Assembly (NCBI RefSeq): GCF_000717915.1
Contig: NZ_JOCX01000021.1
Span: forward strand, 62,001-126,000
DNA from: Streptomyces sp. NRRL S-244
GTDB taxonomy: Bacteria > Actinomycetota > Actinomycetes > Streptomycetales > Streptomycetaceae
DNA: 64,000 bases
Direction of reading: 5' to 3'
Below, piece after piece: positions 8,601-16,812 of this stretch; the stretch's first letter is position 1, and each line of letters begins with the position of its first letter. Both the position numbers and the translations under genes were made by a program. A model generated the notes under the pieces. That model saw nothing but the letters and a program-made list of their open reading frames with translations, searched no databases and was not told the DNA's origin.

Positions 8601-9578
8601 CTGGAGGCCCTGCGGCTGAAGCTGAAGCCGAAGGCCCGCCAGGCCCTCTCCAAGGCCGCCGCGGCCACCGCCGAGCGCGCGGGCGGGGAGTCGCTGGAGC
8701 GCACCGGGCTGACCGACTGGACGATCGGCACGCTGACCAAGGTCTTCGAGACCCGGCGGGCCGGCCAGCCGGTGAAGGCGTACCCGGCGCTGGTGGACGA
8801 GGGCACCAGCGTGTCCGTACGGCTCTTCGACACGGAGGCCGAGCAGCAGCAGGCGATGTGGCTGGGCACGCGGCGGCTCATCCTGCTGAACATCCCGGTG
8901 AACCCGGCGAAGTTCGCCTCGGACCACCTGACCAACCAGCAGAAGCTGGCCCTGTCCCGCAATCCGCACGGCTCCATCCAGGCGCTGTTCGACGACTGCG
9001 CGACCGCCGCGACCGACAAGCTGATCGCCGACCACGGCGGCCCGGCATGGGACGAGGCGGCCTTCCGCACGCTCTACGAGGCCGTCCGCGCCGACCTGGT
9101 GGACACGACCGTGCGGACGGTGGCCCAGGTGCAGCAGGTGCTGGCCGCCTGGCAGGCCTGTGAGCGCCGTCTGAAGGCCACGAACAGCCTGGCCCTGGTG
9201 GCGAACGTGCAGGACGTCAGGACGCAGCTGGCGGCCCTCGTACCGGCGGGCTTCGTGACCCTGACGGGCCTGCGCCGGCTGCCGGACCTGATGCGCTACC
9301 TGGTGGCGGTGGACCGGCGGCTCCAGCAGATGCCGACGGGCGCCCAGCGCGACACCACGCGCATGCAGAAGGTCCACGAGATGCAGGACGAGTACGCGTG
9401 GCTGCTGGAGCAGCTGCCGAAGGGCCGGCCGGTGCCGTCCGCGGTCACCGACATCCGCTGGATGATCGAGGAACTCCGGGTCAGCTACTTCGCGCACGCG
9501 CTCGGGACGGCGTATCCGATCTCCGACAAGCGGATCGTGAAGGCGGTGGACGCGGCCGCCCCGGGCCCGGCCCGCTGA
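5643..9578 (+). CDS. hrpA: ATP-dependent RNA helicase HrpA (DEAH box)
   Basis: A 1311-residue DEAH helicase of the HrpA type, close to the family's usual 1300. Walker A GETGSGKT lies at about residues 96-103, DEAH at 194-197 (IIIDEAHERS), SAT in motif III (ITSATIDPERF), and motif VI QRKGRCGRT in domain 2. After the helicase core come the winged-helix/ratchet and OB regions, then the long C-terminal domain (DUF3418-type) found in HrpA. HrpA-type enzymes act on RNA; E. coli HrpA has been linked to mRNA processing and rescue of stalled ribosomes. ATG at 5643 is the first start after a short AGG; the previous gene is divergent. It stands alone, followed by tRNA-Asp. Confidence 0.95.
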   Translation: MSTSFAALQTLLGEISLRDAHRLGRRLEGARRIRKPEAKQAVLDEIAAEAEKAAARLAGRASRMPEVTYPENLPVSQKKDEIAEAIRDHQVVIVAGETGSGKTTQIPKICMELGRGVRGMIGHTQPRRIAARTVAERIAEELKSEIGQTVGWKVRFTDQVDQDATFVKLMTDGILLAEIQTDRELRAYDTIIIDEAHERSLNIDFLLGYLATLLPKRPDLKVIITSATIDPERFSRHFGDAPIVEVSGRTYPVEVRYRPLLEEDGEDSDRDQITAICEAVDELQSEGPGDVLVFLSGEREIRDTADALNKRNLRFTEVLPLYARLSHAEQHRVFQQHTGRRIVLATNVAETSLTVPGIKYVIDPGTARISRYSHRTKVQRLPIERISQASANQRKGRCGRTSDGICIRLYSEDDFLSRPEFTDAEILRTNLASVILQMTAAGLGEIEKFPFIDPPDHRNIRDGVQLLQELGALDPNEKDHKKRLTQMGRQLSQLPVDPRLARMVVEADKNNCVREVMVIAAALSIQDPRERPSDKQTQADQNHARFKDETSDFLSFLNMWRYVREQQKERGSSSFRRMCKQEYLNFLRIREWQDIYSQLRTVAKGMGIHVNEGDAPETSVHISLLAGLLSHIGLKDTDKNEYLGARSAKFAIFPGSALFKKQPKFLMSAELVETSRLWARVNAKVEPEWVEPLAQHLIKRTYSEPHWEKDQAAVMAYEKVTLYGVPIVAQRKINYGRIDAEVSRELFIRNALVEGDWRTHHKFYADNRKLLTEVEELENRARRRDIVVDDETLFDFYDQRIPEHVVSGAHFDSWWKHKKRDEPELLDFEREMLLTEKAAGVTKADYPDSWRQGQLKFRVTYQFEPGADADGVTVHIPLQVLNQVTDEGFDWQIPGLREEVVTELIRSLPKPIRRHYVPAPNFATRFLDTAVPLQEPLPVTLARELQRMVGVPVTAEDFDLGRIPDHLKITFRIVDERRKNLAEDKDLEALRLKLKPKARQALSKAAAATAERAGGESLERTGLTDWTIGTLTKVFETRRAGQPVKAYPALVDEGTSVSVRLFDTEAEQQQAMWLGTRRLILLNIPVNPAKFASDHLTNQQKLALSRNPHGSIQALFDDCATAATDKLIADHGGPAWDEAAFRTLYEAVRADLVDTTVRTVAQVQQVLAAWQACERRLKATNSLALVANVQDVRTQLAALVPAGFVTLTGLRRLPDLMRYLVAVDRRLQQMPTGAQRDTTRMQKVHEMQDEYAWLLEQLPKGRPVPSAVTDIRWMIEELRVSYFAHALGTAYPISDKRIVKAVDAAAPGPAR

Positions 9579-9647
9579 TCGGGTTCGACTGCACCCCCTG
9601 AGCTGGGGTACAGTCTGATTCGCAGCCGCCGAGCGGCCGCAAATCAA

Positions 9648-9721
9648 GGACCTGTGGAGCAGTTGGTTAGCTCGCCACCCTGTCAAGGTGGAGGTCGCGG
9701 GTTCAAGTCCCGTCAGGTTCG
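9648..9721 (+). tRNA. tRNA-Asp (GTC), copy 2
   Basis: Same cloverleaf as the copy at 3160-3233 (anticodon GTC), but with acceptor GGACCTG/CAGGTTC. The third acceptor pair is A-T instead of T-A, a compensatory change that keeps the stem intact. Confidence 0.95.
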
Positions 9722-9728
9722 CAAGAAG

Positions 9729-9763
9729 AGCAGGGCCCGCATCCCCAAGGGATGCGGGCCCTG
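9729..9763 (+). terminator. Long hairpin terminator after tRNA-Asp
   Basis: A 17-bp G/C-rich stem with a very small loop starts 8 bases after tRNA-Asp copy 2, as expected for an intrinsic terminator in high-GC actinobacteria. Confidence 0.75.
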
Positions 9764-10226
9764 CTTCGTTTGGTCCCGCGTTCGCCCCCCGGGAGCCTCC
9801 GGAGCCCCTGGAGCCTCCGGAGCCCCGGGAACCCCTGCCCCTCCCCTGGATGCCTGCGGGGGAAAATCGCCCGTCCGCATGAGGCGCTCTGCGACGCACG
9901 TCCCCTTACGGGTGCATTGCGGGTCGCACAAGAGTCACTGCCTGTGACGGGAGTCACCACATGAGTTTTTGAGACGCACACATTTATCGCACCCATACGC
10001 GTGCTCGATTTAATATGTGCAATGGCACCCATCCTGCCGGCCTCCCGAGCGCGCCCGATTCGACCCCTCCCCGGGCATAAAAAAGGATCGCGCTGGACCC
10101 GGCGGAGTCCAGCGCGATCCGACGACAAGAACCTGTTGGGGCAGGTCCAAGCGTTTGAAGCCCTGTGGGTTTCATCGGATTGGGGGACCCGATTCAAGCC
10201 CGGTAAAGCGGGGTGCTTGCGCGACC
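9764..10226. other. 463-bp spacer between tRNA-Asp and bldC; no gene recognised
   Basis: The left part contains short imperfect repeats of GGAGCCTCCGGAGCCC (about 9790-9833). The stretch around 9955-10025 is clearly less GC-rich than its surroundings (TTTTTGAGA, TTTATCG, GATTTAATATG). The bldC terminator lies at 10079-10120. Reading frames here are short, without codon bias or a recognisable product. Confidence 0.6.
10079..10120 (-). terminator. Intrinsic terminator of bldC with T-tract
   Basis: Read on the minus strand: a perfect 14-bp stem (GGATCGCGCTGGAC and its complement) with an 8-base loop, followed by six T. This is an unusually classical rho-independent terminator for this genome, and it is placed 107 bases after the bldC stop. 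Confidence 0.85.
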
Positions 10227-10433
10227 TCAGGCCTCGCTGCGCTGCTGCGGAATTCCCGCGAGCAGTGCGCGAACCTCGGCCTCGCGGTAACGGCGGTGTC
10301 CACCCAGGGTGCGGATGGACGTGAGCTTGCCAGCCTTGGCCCAGCGGGTGACCGTCTTCGGGTCCACGCGGAACATCGTGGCAACCTCAGCCGGGGTCAG
10401 CAGCGGCTCGGCATCAGGGGTGCGAGCGGTCAT
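10227..10433 (-). CDS. bldC: Developmental transcriptional regulator BldC
   Basis: A 68-residue protein matching, as far as I recall, Streptomyces BldC end to end (MTARTPDAEPLLTPAEVAT ... GIPQQRSEA). It is a stand-alone winged-helix domain of the MerR type with a helix-turn-helix around LLTPAEVATMFRVDPKTVTRW and a wing around TLGGHRRY. BldC represses premature sporulation and binds DNA as head-to-tail oligomers on direct repeats (known for the family). ATG at 10433 has GAGGAG seven bases upstream. It is monocistronic: a strong terminator follows, and about 500 bases lie upstream before the next gene. Confidence 0.97.
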   Translation of the reverse strand: MTARTPDAEPLLTPAEVATMFRVDPKTVTRWAKAGKLTSIRTLGGHRRYREAEVRALLAGIPQQRSEA

Positions 10434-10933
10434 GAGCGGCCTCCTCGGGAGAACCGAACCATCTCGGTTCTTTCCTCTAAATTCTGCACCTTGGCCCGCG
10501 TTGCCCGAAATGGACATACGCGGGCCGAGTCGGTTATAGGACGAACGGCTTGTCCTCGGCACTACAACTACACCATCCGTCCAGCCTCGACGGCCAAACC
10601 GATGGAATTGCCCTCCGAGGTGTTCATCAGCGGCGGAAGCCGATGGACCGCCCCATAACGGACAGTCACCCCACTGTGACGATCAGTCACAGAGCGATCA
10701 GGAGTCATCAGGACCCCCCGTAGAGTGCAATGCCGAGCATTCCGCCCAAAGTTGGGTGGAAGGAACCCTCCCCGGACTCCTTGTCCTATTTTGGCACGAG
10801 GGTAGGGGAAGGGCGCAAGGGTGTAGATAGTGCGGTCCGTCACGCTTGAGCCAATGGCCCGTATCGGGACGTAGGTCCTGGAACTAAGGCCCGAATGTGT
10901 CGCGATCAAGAACCTGGGGGACCGCTCCGGGGG
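10434..10933. other. 500-bp non-coding region upstream of bldC
   Basis: Contains the bldC promoter and leader. On the minus strand a TATAAC element at 10533-10538 is a candidate -10 box, followed by an A/T-richer leader (GAATTTAGAGGAAAG). The far part faces the stop of the gene at 10934. Short open frames here have no family resemblance. I see no RNA gene. Confidence 0.55.
10533..10538 (-). promoter_or_regulatory. Candidate -10 box for bldC
   Basis: TATAAC on the minus strand, about 100 bases before the bldC start. No convincing -35 at 16-18 bases, so this is tentative. Confidence 0.3.
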
Positions 10934-11788
10934 TCAGTTCGCGAACAGTCTCTCCCGGACCTCCCGCCAGCGCTCCGCCAGCTCCGCGTACGCCTCCGCC
11001 GCCGCTGCCTCGTCCCCGGCCCGCAGCGCCGCGATCCCCGCCGCCACGTCCCGGGCCGAGCGGTCGGTGCGCAGCCGGTCCGCCGGCAGCGCGTGGACCA
11101 GCCCCGCGTAGTCCAGCTCGACCATCGAGCGCGGATGGAACTCCTCCAGCCAGCTGCCGACGTCCACCAGCCCCTCCGCGAGCCCCGCGTACCCCTCGGC
11201 CGCCCGCAGGATCCGCAGCGCCCGCGCGAGCCGCCGCCGGGCCTGCACCATCGGCGTCCGGTAGCGCATCCGCTCGCCCGGCAGGTACTCCCGCTCGTCG
11301 TCGGCCACCAGCACGAACCAGCGCAGCGGCACCTGCCACACCGCGGTACGGATCCACGGGCGCGCGTCCGGATTCCGCTCGCGCCAGCGCTCGTACTCCT
11401 CGGCCGCCCGTCGCCGCGCCCCCGGCGGGAGCGCCGCGTCCAGCACCGGCTGCGGGAACTGGCCGGCCAGCTCCTGGAGCGCCAGCCAGCCGCGCAGTCT
11501 GGTCCGCCACGGGCAGACCAGCAGCACCCCGTCCACCTCCGCCGTGAAGGCGTCCGCGCTCTCGTGCGCCGGCACCCCGACCACCGGGACCCGGACCAAG
11601 TCGGAGAGGGAGCGACGCAGTTCGTCCTGGGCCGTCGCCACCACGCCGCGCCGCGCGTACGAGGCCCAGTGGGTGCGCTCCGGCTCCGCGAAGGCCGCCA
11701 GGGGCTCGTAGACGCGCAGGTAGGAGGCGTACGGGACGGTCGGCGCCGAGCGCGCCGCGGGCAGCTTGGGGTCGGGGGATTCGCTCAC
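10934..11788 (-). CDS. Conserved Streptomyces protein of unknown function
   Basis: A 284-residue soluble protein. I recognise no catalytic motif. From memory a protein of unknown function sits in this place, between bldC and valine dehydrogenase, in other Streptomyces. It has a beta-rich centre ([39 protein letters not shown]) and a long, Arg/Ala-rich helical C-terminal half that includes an alanine-rich helix ([20 protein letters not shown]). GTG at 11788 is preceded by GGGGGAG at 9 bases and gives a start VSESPDPK. It is divergent from vdh, with about 196 bases between the two starts. Function unknown. Confidence 0.8.
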   Translation of the reverse strand: MSESPDPKLPAARSAPTVPYASYLRVYEPLAAFAEPERTHWASYARRGVVATAQDELRRSLSDLVRVPVVGVPAHESADAFTAEVDGVLLVCPWRTRLRGWLALQELAGQFPQPVLDAALPPGARRRAAEEYERWRERNPDARPWIRTAVWQVPLRWFVLVADDEREYLPGERMRYRTPMVQARRRLARALRILRAAEGYAGLAEGLVDVGSWLEEFHPRSMVELDYAGLVHALPADRLRTDRSARDVAAGIAALRAGDEAAAAEAYAELAERWREVRERLFAN

Positions 11789-11984
11789 GCTCTCGTACTC
11801 CCCCGCCCCGCCGGGAGCTACGCGCCGGGCGCGCCGCGGGAGGCTGTCGCAGCACGGGAGTGTTCCGATCTCCGGACAGGTCGCCTGCGCACGGCCCACA
11901 GGTCTTACTCTGCTCCCAGCGCGCCCTCCCCCACCCGCAGGGCGGGCGTCATTCCGCCGCATCTCTTCCATGGGAGTCACCACC

Positions 11985-13109
11985 GTGACCGAAATGACCG
12001 ACGGCGTCCTGCACACCCTGTTCCGCACGGAACAGGGCGGCCACGAGCAAGTCGTGCTGTGCCAGGACCGAGCCTCCGGCCTGAAGGCCGTCATCGCGAT
12101 CCACTCCACCGCCCTGGGCCCCGCCCTCGGCGGTACGCGCTTCCACGCGTACGCCTCGGACGAGGAGGCCGTCCTCGACGCGCTGAACCTCTCGCGCGGC
12201 ATGTCGTACAAGAACGCCCTCGCCGGTCTCGACCTCGGCGGCGGCAAGGCCGTCATCATCGGCGACCCCGACGTACTGAAGTCCGAAGAACTGCTGCTGG
12301 CCTACGGCCGGTTCGTGGAGTCCCTCGGCGGCCGCTACGTCACGGCCTGCGACGTCGGCACGTACGTGGCGGACATGGACGTCGTGGCCCGCGAGACCCG
12401 CTGGGCGACCGGCCGCTCCCCCGAGAACGGCGGCGCCGGCGACTCCTCGGTCCTCACCGCCTTCGGCGTCTTCCAGGGCATGCGGGCCAGCGCCCAGCAC
12501 CTGTGGGGCGACCCGACCCTGCGCGGCCGCAAGGTCGGCGTGGCGGGCGTCGGCAAGGTCGGCCACCACCTGGTCGAGCACCTGCTGGCGGACGGCGCCG
12601 AGGTCGTCATCACGGACGTGCGGGAAGAGTCCGTGCAGCGGATCCTCGACAAGCACCCGGGCAAGGTCACCGCGGTCGCCGACACGGAGGCGCTGATCCG
12701 CCTGGAGGGCCTGGACATCTACGCCCCCTGCGCGCTCGGCGGGGCCCTGAACGACGACACGCTGAGCGTCCTGACGGCGAAGGTCGTCTGCGGCGCCGCG
12801 AACAACCAGCTCGCCCACCCGGGCGTGGAGAAGGACCTCGCGGACCGCGGGATCCTCTACGCGCCCGACTACGTGGTGAACGCGGGCGGGGTCATCCAGG
12901 TCGCCGACGAGCTCCACGGCTTCGACTTCGACCGCTGCAAGGCGAAGGCCACGAAGATCTTCGACACCACGCTGGAGATCTTCGCTCGTGCGAAGGCGGA
13001 CGGGATCCCGCCGGCCGCTGCGGCCGACCGGATCGCCGAGCAGCGGATGGCGGACGCCCGCGCGGCGAAGGCCGCGAAGGGCTCGTACCCGGCTGTCGAC
13101 CCGTCATAA
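11985..13109 (+). CDS. vdh: Valine (branched-chain amino acid) dehydrogenase
   Basis: A 374-residue member of the Glu/Leu/Phe/Val dehydrogenase family. The N-terminal part carries [11 protein letters not shown] and the catalytic-lysine region [13 protein letters not shown]; the NAD-binding Rossmann motif is [11 protein letters not shown]. The conserved [12 protein letters not shown] and [10 protein letters not shown] segments match Leu/Val dehydrogenases. It deaminates valine (also Leu, Ile) with NAD to branched 2-oxo acids that feed fatty-acid and polyketide starters. The GTG at 11985 has GGGAG eight bases upstream; ATG at 11970 and 11994 are alternatives. Synteny with bldC on one side and DUF3073/purM on the other, as I remember it for Streptomyces, supports the assignment. 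Confidence 0.95.
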   Translation: MTEMTDGVLHTLFRTEQGGHEQVVLCQDRASGLKAVIAIHSTALGPALGGTRFHAYASDEEAVLDALNLSRGMSYKNALAGLDLGGGKAVIIGDPDVLKSEELLLAYGRFVESLGGRYVTACDVGTYVADMDVVARETRWATGRSPENGGAGDSSVLTAFGVFQGMRASAQHLWGDPTLRGRKVGVAGVGKVGHHLVEHLLADGAEVVITDVREESVQRILDKHPGKVTAVADTEALIRLEGLDIYAPCALGGALNDDTLSVLTAKVVCGAANNQLAHPGVEKDLADRGILYAPDYVVNAGGVIQVADELHGFDFDRCKAKATKIFDTTLEIFARAKADGIPPAAAADRIAEQRMADARAAKAAKGSYPAVDPS

Positions 13110-13391
13110 CGGCCCCTGACGTGCACCCGCCGGGGTTGCGGCGAGACGGAACTCACTGCACTTCGGCGGGTCGCCCGCCAGGAAAGGGTTAAAATCGCAG
13201 CTGACCAGCGAGGACGGGGCGCCTCATTGGTCCTGCACCGGGGCACGTCATGCGGGCGGCGTACCGTATGGCCGCGGAAGCAGGTACCGTTAAACCCCTA
13301 CGGACGGTCTCTCCACGGAGAGCCCGCTCCGAACCATGAACGCGTGTCAGACTCTGGGGCCGTCGAGCCCCGTCACCGAGGGGGTCGAGCC

Positions 13392-13658
13392 ATGGGGCGC
13401 GGCCGGGCCAAGGCCAAGCAGACAAAGGTCGCCCGCCAGCTGAAGTACAACAGCGGCGGGACTGACCTCTCGCGTCTGGCCAATGAGCTGGGCGCATCGC
13501 CGACGGAACCGCTGCTGCCTGTCAGCGAGCCGGTCGAAGTCGATGACGATCTGGACGACGACGACCCGTACGCCAAGTACGCGGATCTGTACAACAGCGA
13601 TGATGACGACGACGAGGACGAAGAGTCCGGTCCGTCGCCGCAGCGTCGCGGCGCTTGA
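13392..13658 (+). CDS. DUF3073-family small acidic-tail protein
   Basis: 88 residues. A basic head (MGRGRAKAKQTKVARQLKY) is followed by a conserved TDLSRLANEL segment and a strongly acidic tail (DDDLDDDDPYAKYADLY, then DDDDDEDEE). This is the architecture of DUF3073, found in most actinobacteria next to purM/purF. The function is not known; the charge split suggests nucleic-acid or protein contacts (inference). ATG at 13392 fits the conserved family start. About 280 bases upstream are non-coding and should hold its promoter. Confidence 0.9.
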   Translation: MGRGRAKAKQTKVARQLKYNSGGTDLSRLANELGASPTEPLLPVSEPVEVDDDLDDDDPYAKYADLYNSDDDDDEDEESGPSPQRRGA

Positions 13659-13713
13659 CGCTCTCGCGCGTCTCTTTCGCGTCTGCACGAATAGCCGTAA
13701 AGGCAAAAACACC

Positions 13714-13749
13714 GAACCCGGTCCAGGGCAATCGCCCCGGACCGGGTTC
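13714..13749. terminator. Bidirectional terminator between DUF3073 and purM
   Basis: A long stem, GAACCCGGTCC with its complement and a loop containing AGGGC/GCCCC, separates two convergent genes, nine bases from the purM stop. Confidence 0.75.
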
Positions 13750-13757
13750 AGTGCTGC

Positions 13758-14828
13758 TCAGCTCGCGTAGGAACCGGTGAGGGTCGCACCCTCGGTACGG
13801 TCGCCCCGGTCCAGGATCTCGCCGGCGACCCAGGCGTCCACGCCCCGGTCGGCCAGCGCGGTCAGCGCCACGTCCACCGACTCCTGCGGGACCACGGCCA
13901 TCATGCCGACGCCCATGTTCAGGGTCTTCTCCAGCTCCAGCTGCTCCACCTGACCGGCCTTTCCGACCAGGTCGAAGATCGCGCCGGGGGCCCAGGTCGT
14001 ACGGTCGACCGTGGCGTGCAGGTGGTCCGGGATGACCCGGGCCAGGTTGGCCGCGAGACCGCCGCCGGTGATGTGCGAGTACGCGTGGACCTCGGCCGTA
14101 CGGGTGAGGGCCATGCAGTCCAGCGAGTAGATCTTGGTCGGCTCCAGCAGCTCCTCGCCGAGGGTCCGGCCGAGCTCCTCCACGTGCTGGTCGAGCGACA
14201 TGCCGGCGCGGTCGAAGAGGACGTGCCGGACCAGCGAGTACCCGTTCGAGTGAAGGCCGGACGATGCCATCGCGATGACGGCGTCACCCGTACGGATGCG
14301 ATCCGCGCCGAGCAGGCGGTCGTACTCGACGACACCGGTTCCGGCGCCCGCCACGTCGAAGTCGTCCGGGCCCAGCAGACCCGGGTGCTCGGCGGTTTCG
14401 CCGCCCACCAGGGCGCAGCCGGCGAGGACGCAGCCCTCGGCGATGCCCTTCACGATCGCCGCGACACGCTCCGGGTGGACCTTGCCCACGCAGATGTAGT
14501 CGGTCATGAAGAGCGGCTCGGCGCCGCAGACGACGATGTCGTCCATGACCATCGCGACGAGGTCGTGGCCGATGGTGTCGTACACGCCCAGCTGGCGGGC
14601 GATGTCCACCTTCGTGCCGACCCCGTCGGTCGCGGAGGCCAGCAGCGGGCGCTCGTAGCGCTTGAGGGCGGAGGCGTCGAAGAGGCCGGCGAATCCGCCG
14701 AGGCCGCCGAGGACCTCGGGGCGCTGCGTCTTCTTCACCCACTCCTTCATGAGCTCGACGGCGCGGTCCCCGGCTTCGATGTCGACGCCCGCGGCTGCGT
14801 AGCTGGCACCGGTGGTCTTCTCTGTCAT
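13758..14828 (-). CDS. purM: Phosphoribosylformylglycinamidine cyclo-ligase (AIR synthetase)
   Basis: 356 residues, normal length for PurM. It converts FGAM to AIR with ATP, step five of IMP synthesis. Recognisable motifs are SATDGVGTKVDIA, GHDLVAMVMDDIVVCGAEPLFMTDYI, LVGGETAEHPG and HITGGGLAANLARV. ATG at 14828 (MTEKTTGASYAAAGVDI) is the family start. It lies 109 bases downstream of purF on the same strand and is probably co-transcribed with it. Confidence 0.97.
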   Translation of the reverse strand: MTEKTTGASYAAAGVDIEAGDRAVELMKEWVKKTQRPEVLGGLGGFAGLFDASALKRYERPLLASATDGVGTKVDIARQLGVYDTIGHDLVAMVMDDIVVCGAEPLFMTDYICVGKVHPERVAAIVKGIAEGCVLAGCALVGGETAEHPGLLGPDDFDVAGAGTGVVEYDRLLGADRIRTGDAVIAMASSGLHSNGYSLVRHVLFDRAGMSLDQHVEELGRTLGEELLEPTKIYSLDCMALTRTAEVHAYSHITGGGLAANLARVIPDHLHATVDRTTWAPGAIFDLVGKAGQVEQLELEKTLNMGVGMMAVVPQESVDVALTALADRGVDAWVAGEILDRGDRTEGATLTGSYAS

Positions 14829-14937
14829 GACAGGAGAGAGCTTTCGTGTCGTTACTGCGGGTGGTGCCGGGCCCTGGGAGAAGCACTCGTAAAGACAGGG
14901 CCCGGCGCAGGTGGAGCCGGGGTCGCGGGTCGCGGCG

Positions 14938-16455
14938 CTACGGGCGCCGGAGCGCGTCGGCGGCGTCGGTGCCGCCGGCCAGCTCGCTCTCCAGAAGCTG
15001 CTTGCCCAGGAGCTGCGGGTCGGGCAGCTCCATGGGGTACTCGCCGTCGAAGCAGGCACGGCAGAGGTTGGGCTTCTGGATGGTCGTCGCCTCGATCATC
15101 GAGTCGAGCGAGATGTACGAGAGCGAGTCCGCGCCGAGCGACGTGGCGATCTCGTCGACCGTCATGCCGTTGGCGATCAGCTCGGCCCTGGTGGCGAAGT
15201 CGATGCCGAAGAAGCACGGCCACTTCACCGGCGGCGAGGAGATCCGGATGTGGACCTCGGCCGCGCCGGCCTCGCGGAGCATCTTGACCAGGGCGCGCTG
15301 GGTGTTGCCGCGGACGATCGAGTCGTCGACGACCACCAGGCGCTTGCCCCGGATGACTTCCTTGAGGGGGTTGAGCTTCAGGCGGATGCCCAGCTGGCGG
15401 ATCGTCTGCGAGGGCTGGATGAAGGTCCGGCCGACGTAGGCGTTCTTGACCAGGCCGGAGCCGTACGGGATCCCGCTGGCCTCGGCGTAGCCGACGGCGG
15501 CGGGCGTGCCGGATTCCGGCGTCGCTATCACCAGGTCGGCGTCGACGGGGGCTTCCTTGGCCAGGCGCCGGCCCATCTCGACACGCGAGAGGTAGACGTT
15601 CCGGCCGGCGATGTCGGTGTCCGGGCGCGCCAGGTAGACGTACTCGAAGACACAGCCCTTGGGCTTCGCTTCCGCGAATCGGGAGGTGCGCAGGCCGTTC
15701 TCGTCGATCGCGATGAGCTCGCCCGGCTCGACCTCGCGGACGAAGCTGGCTCCGCAGATGTCGAGGGCAGCGGTCTCGCTCGCGACCACCCAGCCGCGCT
15801 CAAGGCGGCCGAGGACCAGCGGGCGGATGCCCTGCGGGTCACGGGCGGTGTAGAGGGTTCCCTCGTCCATGAACACGAGCGAGAACGCACCCTTGACCTT
15901 CGGGAGGACCTTGGTGGCCGACTCCTCGATGGTCAGGGGCTTGCCGTCGTCGTCCGTCTGGCCGGCCAGCAGGGCGGTGACCAGGTCGGTGTCGTTGGTG
16001 GCCGCCACCTGGGTGGCGCGGCCGTCCTGACGGGGGAGGTCGGCGACCATCTCGGCGAGCTCGGCGGTGTTCACCAGGTTGCCGTTGTGACCCAGGGCAA
16101 TGGAGCCGTGGGCGGTCGCGCGGAAAGTGGGCTGCGCGTTCTCCCAGACGGAGGCTCCGGTGGTCGAGTAGCGGGCGTGACCGACCGCGATATGACCCTG
16201 GAGCGAGCCGAGAGAGGTTTCGTCGAAGACTTGGGAAACGAGGCCCATGTCCTTGAAGACGAGGATCTGGGAACCGTTGCTCACAGCGATTCCCGCGGAC
16301 TCTTGTCCACGGTGCTGCAGCGCATACAGTCCGAAGTAGGTGAGCTTGGCGACCTCTTCACCCGGAGCCCAGACACCGAAGACGCCGCAAGCGTCCTGGG
16401 GGCCCTTTTCGCCGGGGAGCAGGTCGTGGTTGAGTCGTCCATCACCACGAGGCAC
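14938..16455 (-). CDS. purF: Amidophosphoribosyltransferase
   Basis: 505 residues. PurF transfers the glutamine amide to PRPP, the committed step of purine synthesis. A 22-residue leader ends just before Cys23 (DACGVFGVW), the N-terminal nucleophile exposed by propeptide removal in this family. The glutaminase domain shows YFGLYALQHRGQESAG and GHNGNLVN. The PRTase domain has the PRPP loop VVVDDSIVRGNT. CysXXCys-type residues that bind the Fe-S cluster in related enzymes (NLCRACFDGEYPMELP) are present near the C-terminus. ATG at 16455. First gene of a purF-purM unit. Confidence 0.97.
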   Translation of the reverse strand: MPRGDGRLNHDLLPGEKGPQDACGVFGVWAPGEEVAKLTYFGLYALQHRGQESAGIAVSNGSQILVFKDMGLVSQVFDETSLGSLQGHIAVGHARYSTTGASVWENAQPTFRATAHGSIALGHNGNLVNTAELAEMVADLPRQDGRATQVAATNDTDLVTALLAGQTDDDGKPLTIEESATKVLPKVKGAFSLVFMDEGTLYTARDPQGIRPLVLGRLERGWVVASETAALDICGASFVREVEPGELIAIDENGLRTSRFAEAKPKGCVFEYVYLARPDTDIAGRNVYLSRVEMGRRLAKEAPVDADLVIATPESGTPAAVGYAEASGIPYGSGLVKNAYVGRTFIQPSQTIRQLGIRLKLNPLKEVIRGKRLVVVDDSIVRGNTQRALVKMLREAGAAEVHIRISSPPVKWPCFFGIDFATRAELIANGMTVDEIATSLGADSLSYISLDSMIEATTIQKPNLCRACFDGEYPMELPDPQLLGKQLLESELAGGTDAADALRRP

Positions 16456-16812
16456 GCTTCCGAGTGTAGGCGAGATCGACCACTGGTCCGAATTGGGGAT
16501 GGCCGGGAAATCTCACAGCACAGAGGGTGACTGTGTGACTCTGTCTCGCTATTCGGAGCTTTGTTGACATCTACGAAGGTATTCGTACAGGCTCTCGCCC
16601 CATGCAGCCTCTCGGTGACCACTCCGTCACCCTCGTCGAGCGCCGCCACGTAGACCTGGTCCGTGTCGCGAGCGCCATCTGTCGCTGTTCTGCGTAGCCA
16701 CAACTCTCCGTCTTCTTTTTCCCTTTCGCTCCGCCCAGCCCCGCCCTGCCGTGCCGCGCGCCGTCCCGCGCCCGCCCGGGGCGGGGCCGCCGAGCCGTGT
16801 CTTGGAGTTCCT
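16456..16812. other. 357-bp divergent promoter region, purF / sulfatase
   Basis: Holds the promoters of purF (leftward) and the sulfatase gene (rightward). A TTGACA hexamer on the plus strand (16564-16569) is followed 16 bases later by the weak match TACAGG; this is only suggestive. A 35-codon open frame on the minus strand (16571-16678) has no ribosome-binding site I trust and is not annotated. Confidence 0.5.

Noticed and set aside
5637..9899. A 1420-codon open frame on the strand opposite hrpA
   Set aside because: It mirrors hrpA's codon structure, its translation is Val/Leu/Asp/Arg/Gly low-complexity, and it runs over a tRNA and terminator. High-GC DNA leaves such antisense frames open by chance.
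10568..10909. A 113-codon leftward frame upstream of bldC
   Set aside because: Poor codon bias, no ribosome-binding site and no family resemblance. The region is better explained as the bldC promoter and leader.
14911..16530. A 539-codon rightward frame opposite purF
   Set aside because: Antisense shadow of purF; it contains no recognisable motif.
16571..16678. A 35-codon leftward frame upstream of purF
   Set aside because: It is Arg/Thr-rich without a ribosome-binding site. No evidence for translation beyond being open.
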